The translations under genes and the position numbers were made by a program. The notes beneath the pieces were generated by a model, which was not told the DNA's origin, did no database searches, and was given only the letters and a program-made list of their open reading frames with translations. Shown here one piece after another: positions 25,730 through 33,821 of a stretch of 47,790 nucleotides of DNA (position 1 is the stretch's first letter; every line of letters begins with the position of its first letter). The stretch comes from Pseudanabaena sp. (GTDB taxonomy: Bacteria > Cyanobacteriota > Cyanobacteriia > Pseudanabaenales > Pseudanabaenaceae), in NCBI GenBank assembly GCA_003249035.1, contig QBMK01000019.1, positions 14,013 through 61,802 of the forward strand, in the 5' to 3' direction.

Positions 25730-26806
25730 ATGTCTAAGACAAAGCTTCAGTTCTGCGCTGCTACGTTACTGACATTCACAATGGTTCAGTCGATCGAGTT
25801 GGGTTTTAACGATCGCAAACTAGATACATTCTTGCTTAAAGATCAGCAAGTCTATGCAAAAAGTAGCGCTGGTCGAAGCGGCGGCGGTTCTTTCACCCGT
25901 TCAGCGCCTTCAAGTTCCAACAGTTCTAGTAGTTCTAAGTCATCAAATCCATCTAAATCATCACCCGCTCCATCTAACCCTTCCGATGATCGCGATACAT
26001 TAACTAACCCTAGCCAACCATCATCAAATAGACCCTCGACTATCGTTGCTCCTGTAATTATCAATAATTCGACGAATAATCCATCCTATGATCCTTATCG
26101 ATCCACAACTTCCACATCGTCGAATGGGATGTCTTGGTTTGTCTGGATAATAATTTTATTGATTGTTTTTGCGATCGTCTACTTTATTATTCGGGCGATC
26201 ATGATGCGTTCTAAACAGATTGGAGTAGGAAATGATTTAGGGAATGAAACCTTTACGGTTAGCAAACTCCAAGTTGCACTCTTTGCCCAAGCCCGTGAAG
26301 TCCAATCCCGATTGACAAAGTTAGCTCTTGAAATTGATACTGATTCTCCAGAAGGGTTGATGACCTTGATGCAAGAATCGGCACTTGCCTTAGTGCGTAC
26401 CCCCGAAAATTGGACACATGTTTCATGCAGTTCACAATCAGTGCATCGAGACAAAGCTGAAGAAGTCTTTAATAAACTGTCTATAGAAGAACGTACCAAG
26501 TTTAGCGAAGAAACATTAGTGAATGTCAGGGGCAGAGTTTCTCAGAGATCGTCAGCGATCGCTTCTCCAGATAAAGACCCATCCGCTTATATTGTGGTGA
26601 CGCTATTGATTGGAACTGAACACGATCAACCTCTATTTGGTGAGATCAGAAATACGCAAGAATTACGCCAAGCATTAGAAGCGATCGCTTCGATCCCAGT
26701 TAGTCATTTATTAGTATTTGAGTTGCTTTGGAGTCCGCAGGCAGATACAGATAGCCTTACTTACGATGAGTTACTAGAGGAATACAGCAACATGACTCAA
26801 ATCTAA
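25730..26806 (+). CDS. DUF1517 domain membrane protein
   Basis: Starting at ATG 25730 (an in-frame GTG lies 9 bases upstream) the product has 358 residues. It has an N-terminal signal or anchor (LQFCAATLLTFTMVQSI) and the sequence SAGRSGGGSFTRSAPSS that is typical of DUF1517 proteins. A Ser/Pro/Asn-rich linker follows, then a membrane helix at about 140-160 (WFVWIIILLIVFAIVYFII) and a soluble C-terminal domain of 180 residues with VALFAQAREVQSRLTKLAL. The family occurs in cyanobacteria and chloroplasts with function unknown. A hairpin overlaps the stop codon and a terminator follows. Confidence 0.82.
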   Translation: MSKTKLQFCAATLLTFTMVQSIELGFNDRKLDTFLLKDQQVYAKSSAGRSGGGSFTRSAPSSSNSSSSSKSSNPSKSSPAPSNPSDDRDTLTNPSQPSSNRPSTIVAPVIINNSTNNPSYDPYRSTTSTSSNGMSWFVWIIILLIVFAIVYFIIRAIMMRSKQIGVGNDLGNETFTVSKLQVALFAQAREVQSRLTKLALEIDTDSPEGLMTLMQESALALVRTPENWTHVSCSSQSVHRDKAEEVFNKLSIEERTKFSEETLVNVRGRVSQRSSAIASPDKDPSAYIVVTLLIGTEHDQPLFGEIRNTQELRQALEAIASIPVSHLLVFELLWSPQADTDSLTYDELLEEYSNMTQI

Positions 26807-26873
26807 TTGCGCTTACCGCAATTAGATTTGATATCCAAGTAAAAGAGGGCGGCGAGAAGAGCCGCCTTCTTTT
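26798..26873. terminator. Two hairpins between convergent DUF1517 and ABC ATPase genes
   Basis: CAAATCTAATTGCG (26798-26811) pairs with 26817-26830 and includes the DUF1517 stop codon. AAAAGAGGGCGGC (26841-26853) pairs with GCCGCCTTCTTTT (26861-26873) with one G-T pair and overlaps the ATPase stop on the minus strand. A and T flanks make the second a good bidirectional terminator. Confidence 0.8.
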
Positions 26874-27843
26874 ATTCTTTATGGCGCGAAGCTTTTATTT
26901 GATCGATAAAAAACTCTTCGAGAGTTTGGCGGGCTAGCTCGATCGCGATCGCCTTTGCCCCAATACTAGCAATATAGGTCAAGAACTCTGGTAAATCCTT
27001 AGCTAGCTGACCATGCCAAGTATCATTTTGGAAAATTAAATGCTCTAACCAAGGTTTTAACTCCGCCTCAGTGCCACCGTGACCACTGACCTGATAGGAC
27101 TGCTCAGTTCCTAGTAACTCATTTAAGGTTCCCATCGCCACTAGTTCGCCTTTGTTGAGAATGCCAATGCGATCGCAGATTAACTCTACATCCGACAAAA
27201 TATGACTGTTGAAAAATACAGTTTTACCCTGATTTTTGAGCATCAAAATAATTTCACGCACCTGATACCGCCCAACGGGATCAAGCCCAGACATAGGCTC
27301 ATCGAGAAACACAATTTCGGGATCATTGATGAGAGCTTGTGCTACGCCAATTCTCTGCACCATGCCTTTAGAGTATTGGCGCAATTGCTTTTTTCGAGCC
27401 ACTGACTGTGATAAACCCACAAGATCTAGCAGGTCAGCTATGCGTTGACGGCGTAATGTGGGCGCAACTCCAAACAAACTGCCAATAAAATCGAGTAGTT
27501 CCCAGCCAGTCAAATAGTCGTAGTAATAAGCATTTTCAGGCAAATAGCCGATTGACTGCTTAGCCGTGCGATCGCCTAGAGGATATCCTAAAATTTCACC
27601 AGTTCCCGCTGTGGGCTTCACAATACCCAACAAAATTTTTAATAATGTGGTTTTGCCTGCCCCATTGGGACCTAACACACCAAATGTTTCGCCTTGGCGA
27701 ATGGTTAATGAAAAATCCTGTAAAGAACTAATTTTTTGATTTAACCAAAAGCCAGTGCGATAAGTTTTGCTCAAACCTTCCGCCACAATAGCGTTGCGCT
27801 GAATAATCTGTTTCTGGGATTCATTAGTCAATACTTCTACCAT
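26872..27843 (-). CDS. ABC transporter ATP-binding protein (ABC-2 type)
   Basis: This 323-residue protein has the full ABC ATPase set: Walker A LGPNGAGKTTLLK, signature LRQYSKGMVQRIGVAQAL (SKGM in place of LSGGQ), Walker B PEIVFLDEPMSGLDP and switch His in FNSHILSDVE. A C-terminal extension of about 90 residues follows the NBD, as in exporters of the CcmA/DrrA/NatA type. It is cytoplasmic and membrane-associated and needs an ABC-2 permease, which is not present on either side. A second such ATPase lies at 29169. The substrate is unknown. Confidence 0.9.
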   Translation of the reverse strand: MVEVLTNESQKQIIQRNAIVAEGLSKTYRTGFWLNQKISSLQDFSLTIRQGETFGVLGPNGAGKTTLLKILLGIVKPTAGTGEILGYPLGDRTAKQSIGYLPENAYYYDYLTGWELLDFIGSLFGVAPTLRRQRIADLLDLVGLSQSVARKKQLRQYSKGMVQRIGVAQALINDPEIVFLDEPMSGLDPVGRYQVREIILMLKNQGKTVFFNSHILSDVELICDRIGILNKGELVAMGTLNELLGTEQSYQVSGHGGTEAELKPWLEHLIFQNDTWHGQLAKDLPEFLTYIASIGAKAIAIELARQTLEEFFIDQIKASRHKE

Positions 27844-28108
27844 AGCTGCCGATCAAAGCTGCAAAGTTCATTCTTAAAACACTATTTTAACGTCAGTTAG
27901 GGTTGATTGAAAAATGGAGATAATCTTCATGTATATACATTAATTTAGTTTCTGAGATTGCGCGGCGATAGGGGCTATCGCAGAAATCTTTTAGAAGCAA
28001 TGTTATGGTGCATTCAAGGGAAAGATAAAAATCGTTACTTACCAAATAGATGTGGATCTATTGATAACCTATACAATAGAAAGAAAAAAGGCTAGATAGC
28101 GCCCAGCA

Positions 28109-29155
28109 ATGAGTAATATTTTTTTGCTGCCACCAAACCTTGATAAGAAAGCGCGTTTTGCGGCTTCTTGGGAATATTTGCTAGAAAATATTCAAGAGTT
28201 AGGGCAGGATTTCGTTGACTTTTTAACACAGAGATCGGGTAAGCCAAGTTCAACTTTTATTAAAGCTGTTAGCTATCCTTTCTTTACGTCAGGCATTCAG
28301 CCTGACATACTTTTGGAATGTCAGGATTTTGATGTTATCTGCGATCATCGTTTAGAGAGCGAGTTAAACAAGCTTTCTCTGGACAAATTATTCGTTTTGG
28401 CTAAGTCTCAGCCAAAGAAGTCTTATATAGCAGTGATTAGCAATAGTTATTGCCTAATCGAACCTGAGGTTTTAGCAGGGGAGTCTGCAAAACAGCATTA
28501 TCTCCAACCCTATGATGATATGAATTCATCTATGCCATATTTTTGTTGGCAAGATATATATGCTCTAGTAGCCCAAAAAAAACAACGCATTGCCCATGAG
28601 TTTGCTGAGTATATGCATTTCATGGATATGCAACCTTGGCAGCATAGTGAATGGGGCAATCTGTTTCTTAATCCTGACGTGGCAAAAAGTTTTAGCCAGC
28701 AATGGGAGAAAACAATCAATTATTTTCAGGAAATGGAGATCAATGCGAAACTCACTGGCTACAGTGCGTTAGAGGTTATTTACCCCTTACCTTGGTTGCA
28801 ATTACTCTATATTCACGTATCAAGAACAGTAGCTCATAGTGATTTGCAATCTGTAAGCCCCTATCTTGTCGCAACAATTTGGATTAAGGGAGATGCAAAA
28901 AATCAGATTCAAGCTTTTCATGGCATTTCCGATCGCATTGTGCTTCCTAGTAAAAATGATATTACTGTCGAGATTAGAGCAAGTTTGGCAGATGCTCTTT
29001 GGGCAAGCAAATCTGGTAGCCGCCCCAAACTGGCTGCTACATATTACACATCGCTCGATCGTCTTGTAGCATTAGAGTCTAGGCTGATGCAGCAAAATTT
29101 GATGGCTTTTGCTGAGGCAGTCTTTAACCATGCTAAAGCCATTGGTCAAAGATGA
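28109..29155 (+). CDS. Hypothetical protein, degenerate PD-(D/E)XK nuclease-like
   Basis: The 348-residue protein starts with about 40 helical residues, then SGIQPDILLECQDFDVICDH and RLESELNKLSLDKLFVLAKS, then KKSYIAVISNSYCLI. This order resembles PD-(D/E)XK nuclease-like proteins where PDI supplies the first Asp and E/D-x-K the second motif, with a following helix ending in a strand. Here the second motif reads D79-H-R81, so the catalytic Lys appears replaced by Arg. The remaining 230 residues are not recognised. It is cytoplasmic. It lies between two minus-strand ABC ATPases and 1.2 kb from a NACHT gene. A nuclease-fold regulatory protein is one reading. Confidence 0.6.
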   Translation: MSNIFLLPPNLDKKARFAASWEYLLENIQELGQDFVDFLTQRSGKPSSTFIKAVSYPFFTSGIQPDILLECQDFDVICDHRLESELNKLSLDKLFVLAKSQPKKSYIAVISNSYCLIEPEVLAGESAKQHYLQPYDDMNSSMPYFCWQDIYALVAQKKQRIAHEFAEYMHFMDMQPWQHSEWGNLFLNPDVAKSFSQQWEKTINYFQEMEINAKLTGYSALEVIYPLPWLQLLYIHVSRTVAHSDLQSVSPYLVATIWIKGDAKNQIQAFHGISDRIVLPSKNDITVEIRASLADALWASKSGSRPKLAATYYTSLDRLVALESRLMQQNLMAFAEAVFNHAKAIGQR

Positions 29156-29168
29156 GAATTGCCGGACT

Positions 29169-30074
29169 TTAACTCAGACTTTTAGTACCTTGGGTGACTT
29201 CCACGTAAATATTTTCAAGTCGTACAGGATGTCGCATGATTGAGTCAATTTTGATGCCATCAAAACATTCCAGAATTTCTTTCAGTTCCATTACCTTGGG
29301 TAGCCAAAAAGCTAAATCACGTCCATAGTAGCGATAGGTAAACCCAAGATCGATCGCTCTAGCGATCGCTAAATCTTCAGTTGGCGTGCAAATAATCGCA
29401 ATCTCTTGAGCAGGGACATGTTGACGCAGTTCTTCGAGACTCCCTTCAGCGAGCAAACTTCCCTGTTTGATAATACCAATACGCTGACAAAGACGTTCTG
29501 CTTCTTCTAACATATGTGTAGTCAATAAAATTGCCGTATCTTGACTACTCAATTTGCGAATCAATTCCCAAATTTCATAACGGGCTTCAATATCAAGTCC
29601 TGTTGTTGGTTCATCGAGTACGACTAATTGTGGTTGATGTACGAGGGCGATCGCCATACTCAGACGCCGTTGCATTCCTCCACTAAGAGTGTCAGCAATA
29701 CTTTTAGCGCGATCTCCGAGTCCTACTAGCTCTAAGCAATACTGCGCTTGTTTTCGACAAGCTGTATTACTTAGTCCATACAGCTGACCAAAAAAACGCA
29801 AATTTTCTTCGCAGGTTAAGCTCTTATAAAAAATATTTTCCTGTGGAGCAATGCCAATAAGCGATCGGGTTGCGCTTGATGCATTTTTCCCATTCATTGT
29901 CACACTGCCGCGATCGGCTTGGATCAATCCACACAAAATACTAATCGTAGTAGTTTTGCCAGCCCCGTTTGGACCTAATAATCCATATACTTCCCCTGCC
30001 TGAATATCAAAGCATAAGTCCTGCAAAACTTGCTTCTTGCCATAAGATTTACAGATTTTGCGAACTTCTAGCAC
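29169..30074 (-). CDS. ABC transporter ATP-binding protein (DrrA/CcmA-like)
   Basis: The 301-residue product has Walker A LLGPNGAGKTTTISIL, signature DTLSGGMQRRLSMAIALVHQ, Walker B LVVLDEPTTGLDIEARYE and switch His in LLTTHMLEEAE. The C-terminal 80 residues (EIAIICTPTEDLAIARAIDL onward) form the DrrA-like regulatory extension. No permease gene is adjacent. It is convergent with the PD-(D/E)XK-like gene, the stops being 13 bases apart, and a large hairpin stands 126 bases before its start codon. Confidence 0.92.
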   Translation of the reverse strand: MLEVRKICKSYGKKQVLQDLCFDIQAGEVYGLLGPNGAGKTTTISILCGLIQADRGSVTMNGKNASSATRSLIGIAPQENIFYKSLTCEENLRFFGQLYGLSNTACRKQAQYCLELVGLGDRAKSIADTLSGGMQRRLSMAIALVHQPQLVVLDEPTTGLDIEARYEIWELIRKLSSQDTAILLTTHMLEEAERLCQRIGIIKQGSLLAEGSLEELRQHVPAQEIAIICTPTEDLAIARAIDLGFTYRYYGRDLAFWLPKVMELKEILECFDGIKIDSIMRHPVRLENIYVEVTQGTKSLS

Positions 30075-30199
30075 TGAATTTGTATCTTTTTAAAATGATG
30101 CCTAAAGTATAGCAATCGACATCACAAAACTACCAAAGAAGAGAGAGTACTTTGCTCAGTTTTTTTCGTTAGTAGTTTTAGCAATAAATGATCCAACTA

Positions 30200-30300
30200 C
30201 AGCGCTTTACGCACAAACCCGAACCAATAATTTTTTTAAAAGTGTTGCAAAGCAACACTTTTAAAAAAATTATTGGTTCGGGTTTGTGCGTAAAGCGCTG
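30200..30300. repeat. 49-bp perfect hairpin with 3-base loop
   Basis: Bases 30200-30248 and 30252-30300 are exact reverse complements around AAA, a 101-base near-palindrome. The core AAAAGTGTTGCaaaGCAAC recurs in the hairpin at 45393-45447, while the outer arms (CAGCGCTTTACGCAC, AAACCCGAACC) do not. It lies between the ABC ATPase start and the NACHT stop and directly abuts another hairpin. It is far longer than an ordinary terminator and would form a strong cruciform or RNA duplex. Confidence 0.92.
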
Positions 30301-30349
30301 TAAAACGAAAAGGTGCGGCGGTAAAAGTCTACGGCATCTTTTCGTTTTA
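30301..30349 (-). terminator. Hairpin at the 3' end of the second NACHT gene
   Basis: TAAAACGAAAAGGTGC (30301-30316) pairs with GCATCTTTTCGTTTTA (30334-30349) with one G-T pair. It includes the stop codon of the minus-strand NACHT gene (30347-30349) and ends at the foot of the 49-bp hairpin. Confidence 0.7.
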
Positions 30350-32800
30350 GTACTGCAATATGCTGTACTCACCTTGAGGTAGTAATAGAGTAGATTCGAT
30401 CTGACTTTTGACTAATGGACTGACATATTCGGCATTATTTAGGCATTCGATTAAAAGCTTGTTCGCATCATGATATGTCCGCAATAGGTTAATTTGATTT
30501 TCGCTAAATTGCCACTCTTGTGAGCTTTTGCGATGTTGAACGATTAAAGTACGCAATTTTTTTGACCAATCTAAACCCTTAGCTTGCCACCACTTTGCAA
30601 AAGCTTCTCGATTTTTATATGGATCGGGAAATTTTTGCCGTAAAAACTGTAAACCTCTATTTAGATCCGGCTCAAGTGTGCAAGCTAACTCGATAACAGG
30701 ATGATTAGCAAAATATAAAGCCAAATCAAGGTTGAGAGCCAGATTAATCGTGTAATCGATATCTACCTCTGTTGCCATCGTATTGTCGATACCCATTGCT
30801 TTAGCACGAGCTCGTTCCAAAGAACGGGAATGGGCAATATCTAAAGCACGGGCGCGGTCGAGCGATCGCGTATTTTCTAAATCAATATCTAGGTACAGAG
30901 CCCGAATCGTCACCGCTTTATATGGGGTTTGGATTTGAATTGACTGTTGGTTAACCCAAGTCAGAAATGACTGCAAGAGAGGATCTTGACTCACCAGCTC
31001 ATCGATCTTTCGTTTCATCATTTTCAACATGCGATCGGGTTGTTGGGAAATGCTGACCGTCATCACGATCACGCCATGCCAACGCTTGAGATATATCCGA
31101 TCTAGTAAATAATTGTGAGCAGCTGTAGGTGCACTGTTGGCAATTCGATAGGCGGCGAGATAGTCATGCAAAGTAGTGTGAGCAAGTGAATAAATCCCTT
31201 TTGCGCATTCAACCAATAAGCTATGTTGCCACTTAAAAATCTGAAAAATCTCATCATGATCGATCTCTAATTTGGATAAGTTGGCACTAGCTGCTATGCA
31301 AGCCTGAAAGTCATCCTCAAGTTGATTATTTTGCCAAACATATCCATGTCGATCTAGCGACACGATCGCAACATAGGAAAGTAAGTCTAGTTTTTGAGCA
31401 TTGGATAAAGCTTGGTTGAGCGGACTCGGCAAGCATTTAGTCTGCGCCCATTTGGTCAATAGTAGATTTAAGATTTCCTGATAAAAGTTAGTTTTGAGAT
31501 AATCACAATTATTAAAAACAGTACAAAGATAAGTTAGGAGTAGTGGATTACTAGCTATTTCAGCTAAGGGTTGGTTTGTAGCAAGCAGTTGTTGAAACTT
31601 TTCATTTTTTTTCGGCTTTTGCGAGCAAGTAGTTTGAAACCATTTATTGATAAATGTGGTGATTTGCGTTTCTTGAAAAGGGGCAATTTCTAATGTCGAG
31701 AAAGATTCTAGGATATGACCATAGATAGGATTGCGCGTAGCAAGTACTACGCGATTCTTAGGATAGCGATCGCTAAATCTTATGATTTTGTACGCGATTT
31801 TTGCATGATGAATCTCGGGTAAGTCATCTAAACCATCCCATAGCAGTAACAGGCGTCCTTGATTTAATAGCTGTTCTAATACTGTGTTATCTGAATATTC
31901 ATCTAACAATCCATAGTTAATAATTTGTTGCTTTAACCATATCAATGGATTGCCGATATCATTTAATGAAACAAGCGATTGTAGTGGCAAAAATACAGGT
32001 AAATATTTAGGTAAAATACCGCCTGAGATACAAGCCATTGCCCAATATTTAAGTAACGTCGTCTTGCCTGAACCTAAACCACCAACTAGCAAAATTTGTT
32101 TAGATTCTTCTAAAGCTTGATTTGCAGGGATTGTGAACGGACGAATTTTGGCTAAATAAAAGCGGTCGTATTGTTCAGGAGATATGTTAGCAAAAGCTTC
32201 ATCTAGATCGAGATGCTGACTACTCGGCAAAACAGCAAAAATATTAATCTCTGTATATAAATCATGTAAATAGAGTGGAGAATTAATATCAATTATTCTG
32301 AGGCGATCGCACTGACGTATTAACGCTGTGGCGATCTTTTTACGGATTGTCTGCATTGATTTATCAAAATCAATCTCTTCAGCAACAAATAAGCTGTCAC
32401 TTACACTTTTATTGCTCTTTGCTATAACTGCATTATTATTTGAATTTGAATTTGAATTTGAATTTGAATTTGAATTTGAGATCGGTGTAGTATTGTTAGC
32501 ATTAATTACGCTAGCAGTTGATATATCTTCAGGGATTTGAATATTTGTAATGTCTTTGTTTTCTAGTGGCTTTTCTGATGATAGATCCTGAATAGAATTT
32601 ATAGAAATATTGAGCTTTTCACAAATCAAATCATAAGTACTACGATCAACAATTTCCCCGTTCAAAAAATTTTCAACTAGTTGCACTGCAAGACTAAGCT
32701 CTGTAGCTAACTGGAGGGGTGTGTATCCTCTAAGTATTATTTCATCTTGCGCTTTACTAAGGATGTCTGAAGGTACTCTTAGCATTAAGGCTGCAACCAT
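30347..32800 (-). CDS. NACHT STAND NTPase with N-terminal HTH-like domain
   Basis: The 817-residue product resembles the protein at 6282-8534. Residues 10-70 form a helical HTH-like region (ILRGYTPLQLATELSLAVQL). A low-complexity Asn-Ser stretch (108-122) comes next, then a NACHT module with Walker A GGLGSGKTT (240-248), Walker B LLLLWDGLDDL (317-327), NPLLLTYLC and SLAHTTLHDYLAAYR. A linker of short repeats rich in Arg, Ala, Leu and Asp (LDRARALDIAHSRSLERARA) leads to the C-terminal helical domain (DWSKKLRTL, QIESTLLLP). The Walker B acidic pair is DD rather than DE. The Asn-Ser stretch is encoded by a hexanucleotide repeat. Sensor of cell stress or phage is plausible but unproven. Confidence 0.88.
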   Translation of the reverse strand: MVAALMLRVPSDILSKAQDEIILRGYTPLQLATELSLAVQLVENFLNGEIVDRSTYDLICEKLNISINSIQDLSSEKPLENKDITNIQIPEDISTASVINANNTTPISNSNSNSNSNSNSNNNAVIAKSNKSVSDSLFVAEEIDFDKSMQTIRKKIATALIRQCDRLRIIDINSPLYLHDLYTEINIFAVLPSSQHLDLDEAFANISPEQYDRFYLAKIRPFTIPANQALEESKQILLVGGLGSGKTTLLKYWAMACISGGILPKYLPVFLPLQSLVSLNDIGNPLIWLKQQIINYGLLDEYSDNTVLEQLLNQGRLLLLWDGLDDLPEIHHAKIAYKIIRFSDRYPKNRVVLATRNPIYGHILESFSTLEIAPFQETQITTFINKWFQTTCSQKPKKNEKFQQLLATNQPLAEIASNPLLLTYLCTVFNNCDYLKTNFYQEILNLLLTKWAQTKCLPSPLNQALSNAQKLDLLSYVAIVSLDRHGYVWQNNQLEDDFQACIAASANLSKLEIDHDEIFQIFKWQHSLLVECAKGIYSLAHTTLHDYLAAYRIANSAPTAAHNYLLDRIYLKRWHGVIVMTVSISQQPDRMLKMMKRKIDELVSQDPLLQSFLTWVNQQSIQIQTPYKAVTIRALYLDIDLENTRSLDRARALDIAHSRSLERARAKAMGIDNTMATEVDIDYTINLALNLDLALYFANHPVIELACTLEPDLNRGLQFLRQKFPDPYKNREAFAKWWQAKGLDWSKKLRTLIVQHRKSSQEWQFSENQINLLRTYHDANKLLIECLNNAEYVSPLVKSQIESTLLLPQGEYSILQY
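32439..32480. repeat. Hexanucleotide tandem repeat inside the NACHT gene
   Basis: Six perfect TTTGAA units (32439-32474) and a seventh TTTGAG encode alternating Asn and Ser on the minus strand, between the HTH-like and NACHT domains. The unit length keeps the frame, so slippage would change only the linker length. Confidence 0.95.
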
Positions 32801-32881
32801 ATTCTATAATCCCTCTTTTGCCTACTTCATCAAAAAATTGCTTTAATTAATTCTATTATCTAATACGAGAAGTCTATTTCT

Positions 32882-33601
32882 GTGAGTTTATTAACTTTAA
32901 CGATTGATGTGGGTGCGAGTAGTATCAAAGCGATCATCTTGAGAGACGATCACACTCCAAGCTCAAAGCGATCGCTTATTAATACTCCTCATCCCGCTAC
33001 TCCTGATGTCATAGTGGGGGCATTAGTAGATTTGATCGCAAAACAAGGGGAATACGATCGGATTTCCATTGGTTTTCCGAGTGTGGTTGAACATGGGATC
33101 ACAAGGGGGGCGATTAATTTGCATCCTGCCTGGGATGGCTTTCCTTTGGCTGAGGTATTACAAAATAAATTGGGTAAGCCGATCAGGATTGCCAATGATG
33201 CTGATGTGCAGGGTTGCGGGGCGATCACAGGTAATGGGGTCGAGTTAGTAGTTACTCTAGGTACTGGGTTTGGGTCATCGCTCTTTCTCAATGGTAAGCT
33301 GCTGCCGAACCTCGAGCTAGGTCAACATATTTGGCGCGACTGCGGTACTTACGAAGATCACTTAGGTCAAGCAGCTCTCGATCGAGTTGGCGGTGAATTG
33401 TGGAATGCCAGATTGCTAGAAGCGATCGCCTCACTTTATAAGTTATTTAATTTTGACAAACTTTATATTGGGGGCGGTAATGCTCGCTTAGTTACTTTGG
33501 ATTTACCGCCGAATTTGACAAACAAAGTAGCAATAATCTCGAATGATTTAGGACTAATTGGCGGCTTAACTCTTTGGAGATCTAGCAATCCTGAAAATTA
33601 G
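32882..33601 (+). CDS. ppgK: Polyphosphate glucokinase (ROK family)
   Basis: This 239-residue protein (GTG start) carries the ROK/ASKHA phosphate loop TIDVGASSIKAIIL, GFPSVVEHG, the catalytic Asp region PIRIANDADVQG and VTLGTGFGSSL. Its length fits the polyphosphate-glucokinase branch, which phosphorylates glucose with polyphosphate or ATP; the final DKLYIGGGNARL region also fits. It is cytoplasmic and feeds glucose into glycolysis or glycogen turnover. It stands alone, divergent from the NACHT gene, and is followed about 100 bases on by MITE copy 2. Discrimination from an ordinary ROK glucokinase is by pattern memory only. Confidence 0.82.
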   Translation: MSLLTLTIDVGASSIKAIILRDDHTPSSKRSLINTPHPATPDVIVGALVDLIAKQGEYDRISIGFPSVVEHGITRGAINLHPAWDGFPLAEVLQNKLGKPIRIANDADVQGCGAITGNGVELVVTLGTGFGSSLFLNGKLLPNLELGQHIWRDCGTYEDHLGQAALDRVGGELWNARLLEAIASLYKLFNFDKLYIGGGNARLVTLDLPPNLTNKVAIISNDLGLIGGLTLWRSSNPEN

Positions 33602-33703
33602 AGACTACAATTTATATTGATTCTCCAAGTAAAACGCCAAATTGCGGCGGTGGGCAAAGCCAGCCACACAAATTTTGGGATCAATAATTTGAATGAAGGG
33701 CAC

Positions 33704-33820
33704 TAATACCAAAACACAAAATGGCGGAGCCATTTTGTGTTTTTAAAACCCTTACTGGGTTTGTTCATATACCAATTCACAAAAGTGTTGTCACACTTTT
33801 GTGAATTGGTATATGAACAA
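33704..33820 (+). mobile_element. MITE-like element, copy 2, with a 28-bp hairpin
   Basis: The best-preserved copy. TAATACC starts the element, CACAAAATGGC and GCCATTTTGTG form the first palindrome, AAACCC/GGGTTT the middle hairpin, and CAATTCACAAAAGTGT/ACACTTTTGTGAATTG the second palindrome. The element proper ends at GGTATA near 33813. In this copy the second palindrome extends into a perfect 28-bp stem (33761-33788 / 33793-33820, loop TGTC). It lies two bases from the stop of the large minus-strand gene and may terminate it. Confidence 0.85.
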
Positions 33821-33821
33821 A

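Noticed and set aside
30178-30382. Two overlapping open frames of 64 codons on opposite strands with nearly the same peptide (HKPEPIIFLKVL)
   Set aside because: They are the two readings of the 49-bp inverted repeat; the shared peptide follows from the palindrome and there is no ribosome site or family match.
32328-32540. Plus-strand open frame with alternating Phe-Glu residues
   Set aside because: It is the antisense reading of the TTTGAA tandem repeat in the minus-strand NACHT gene.
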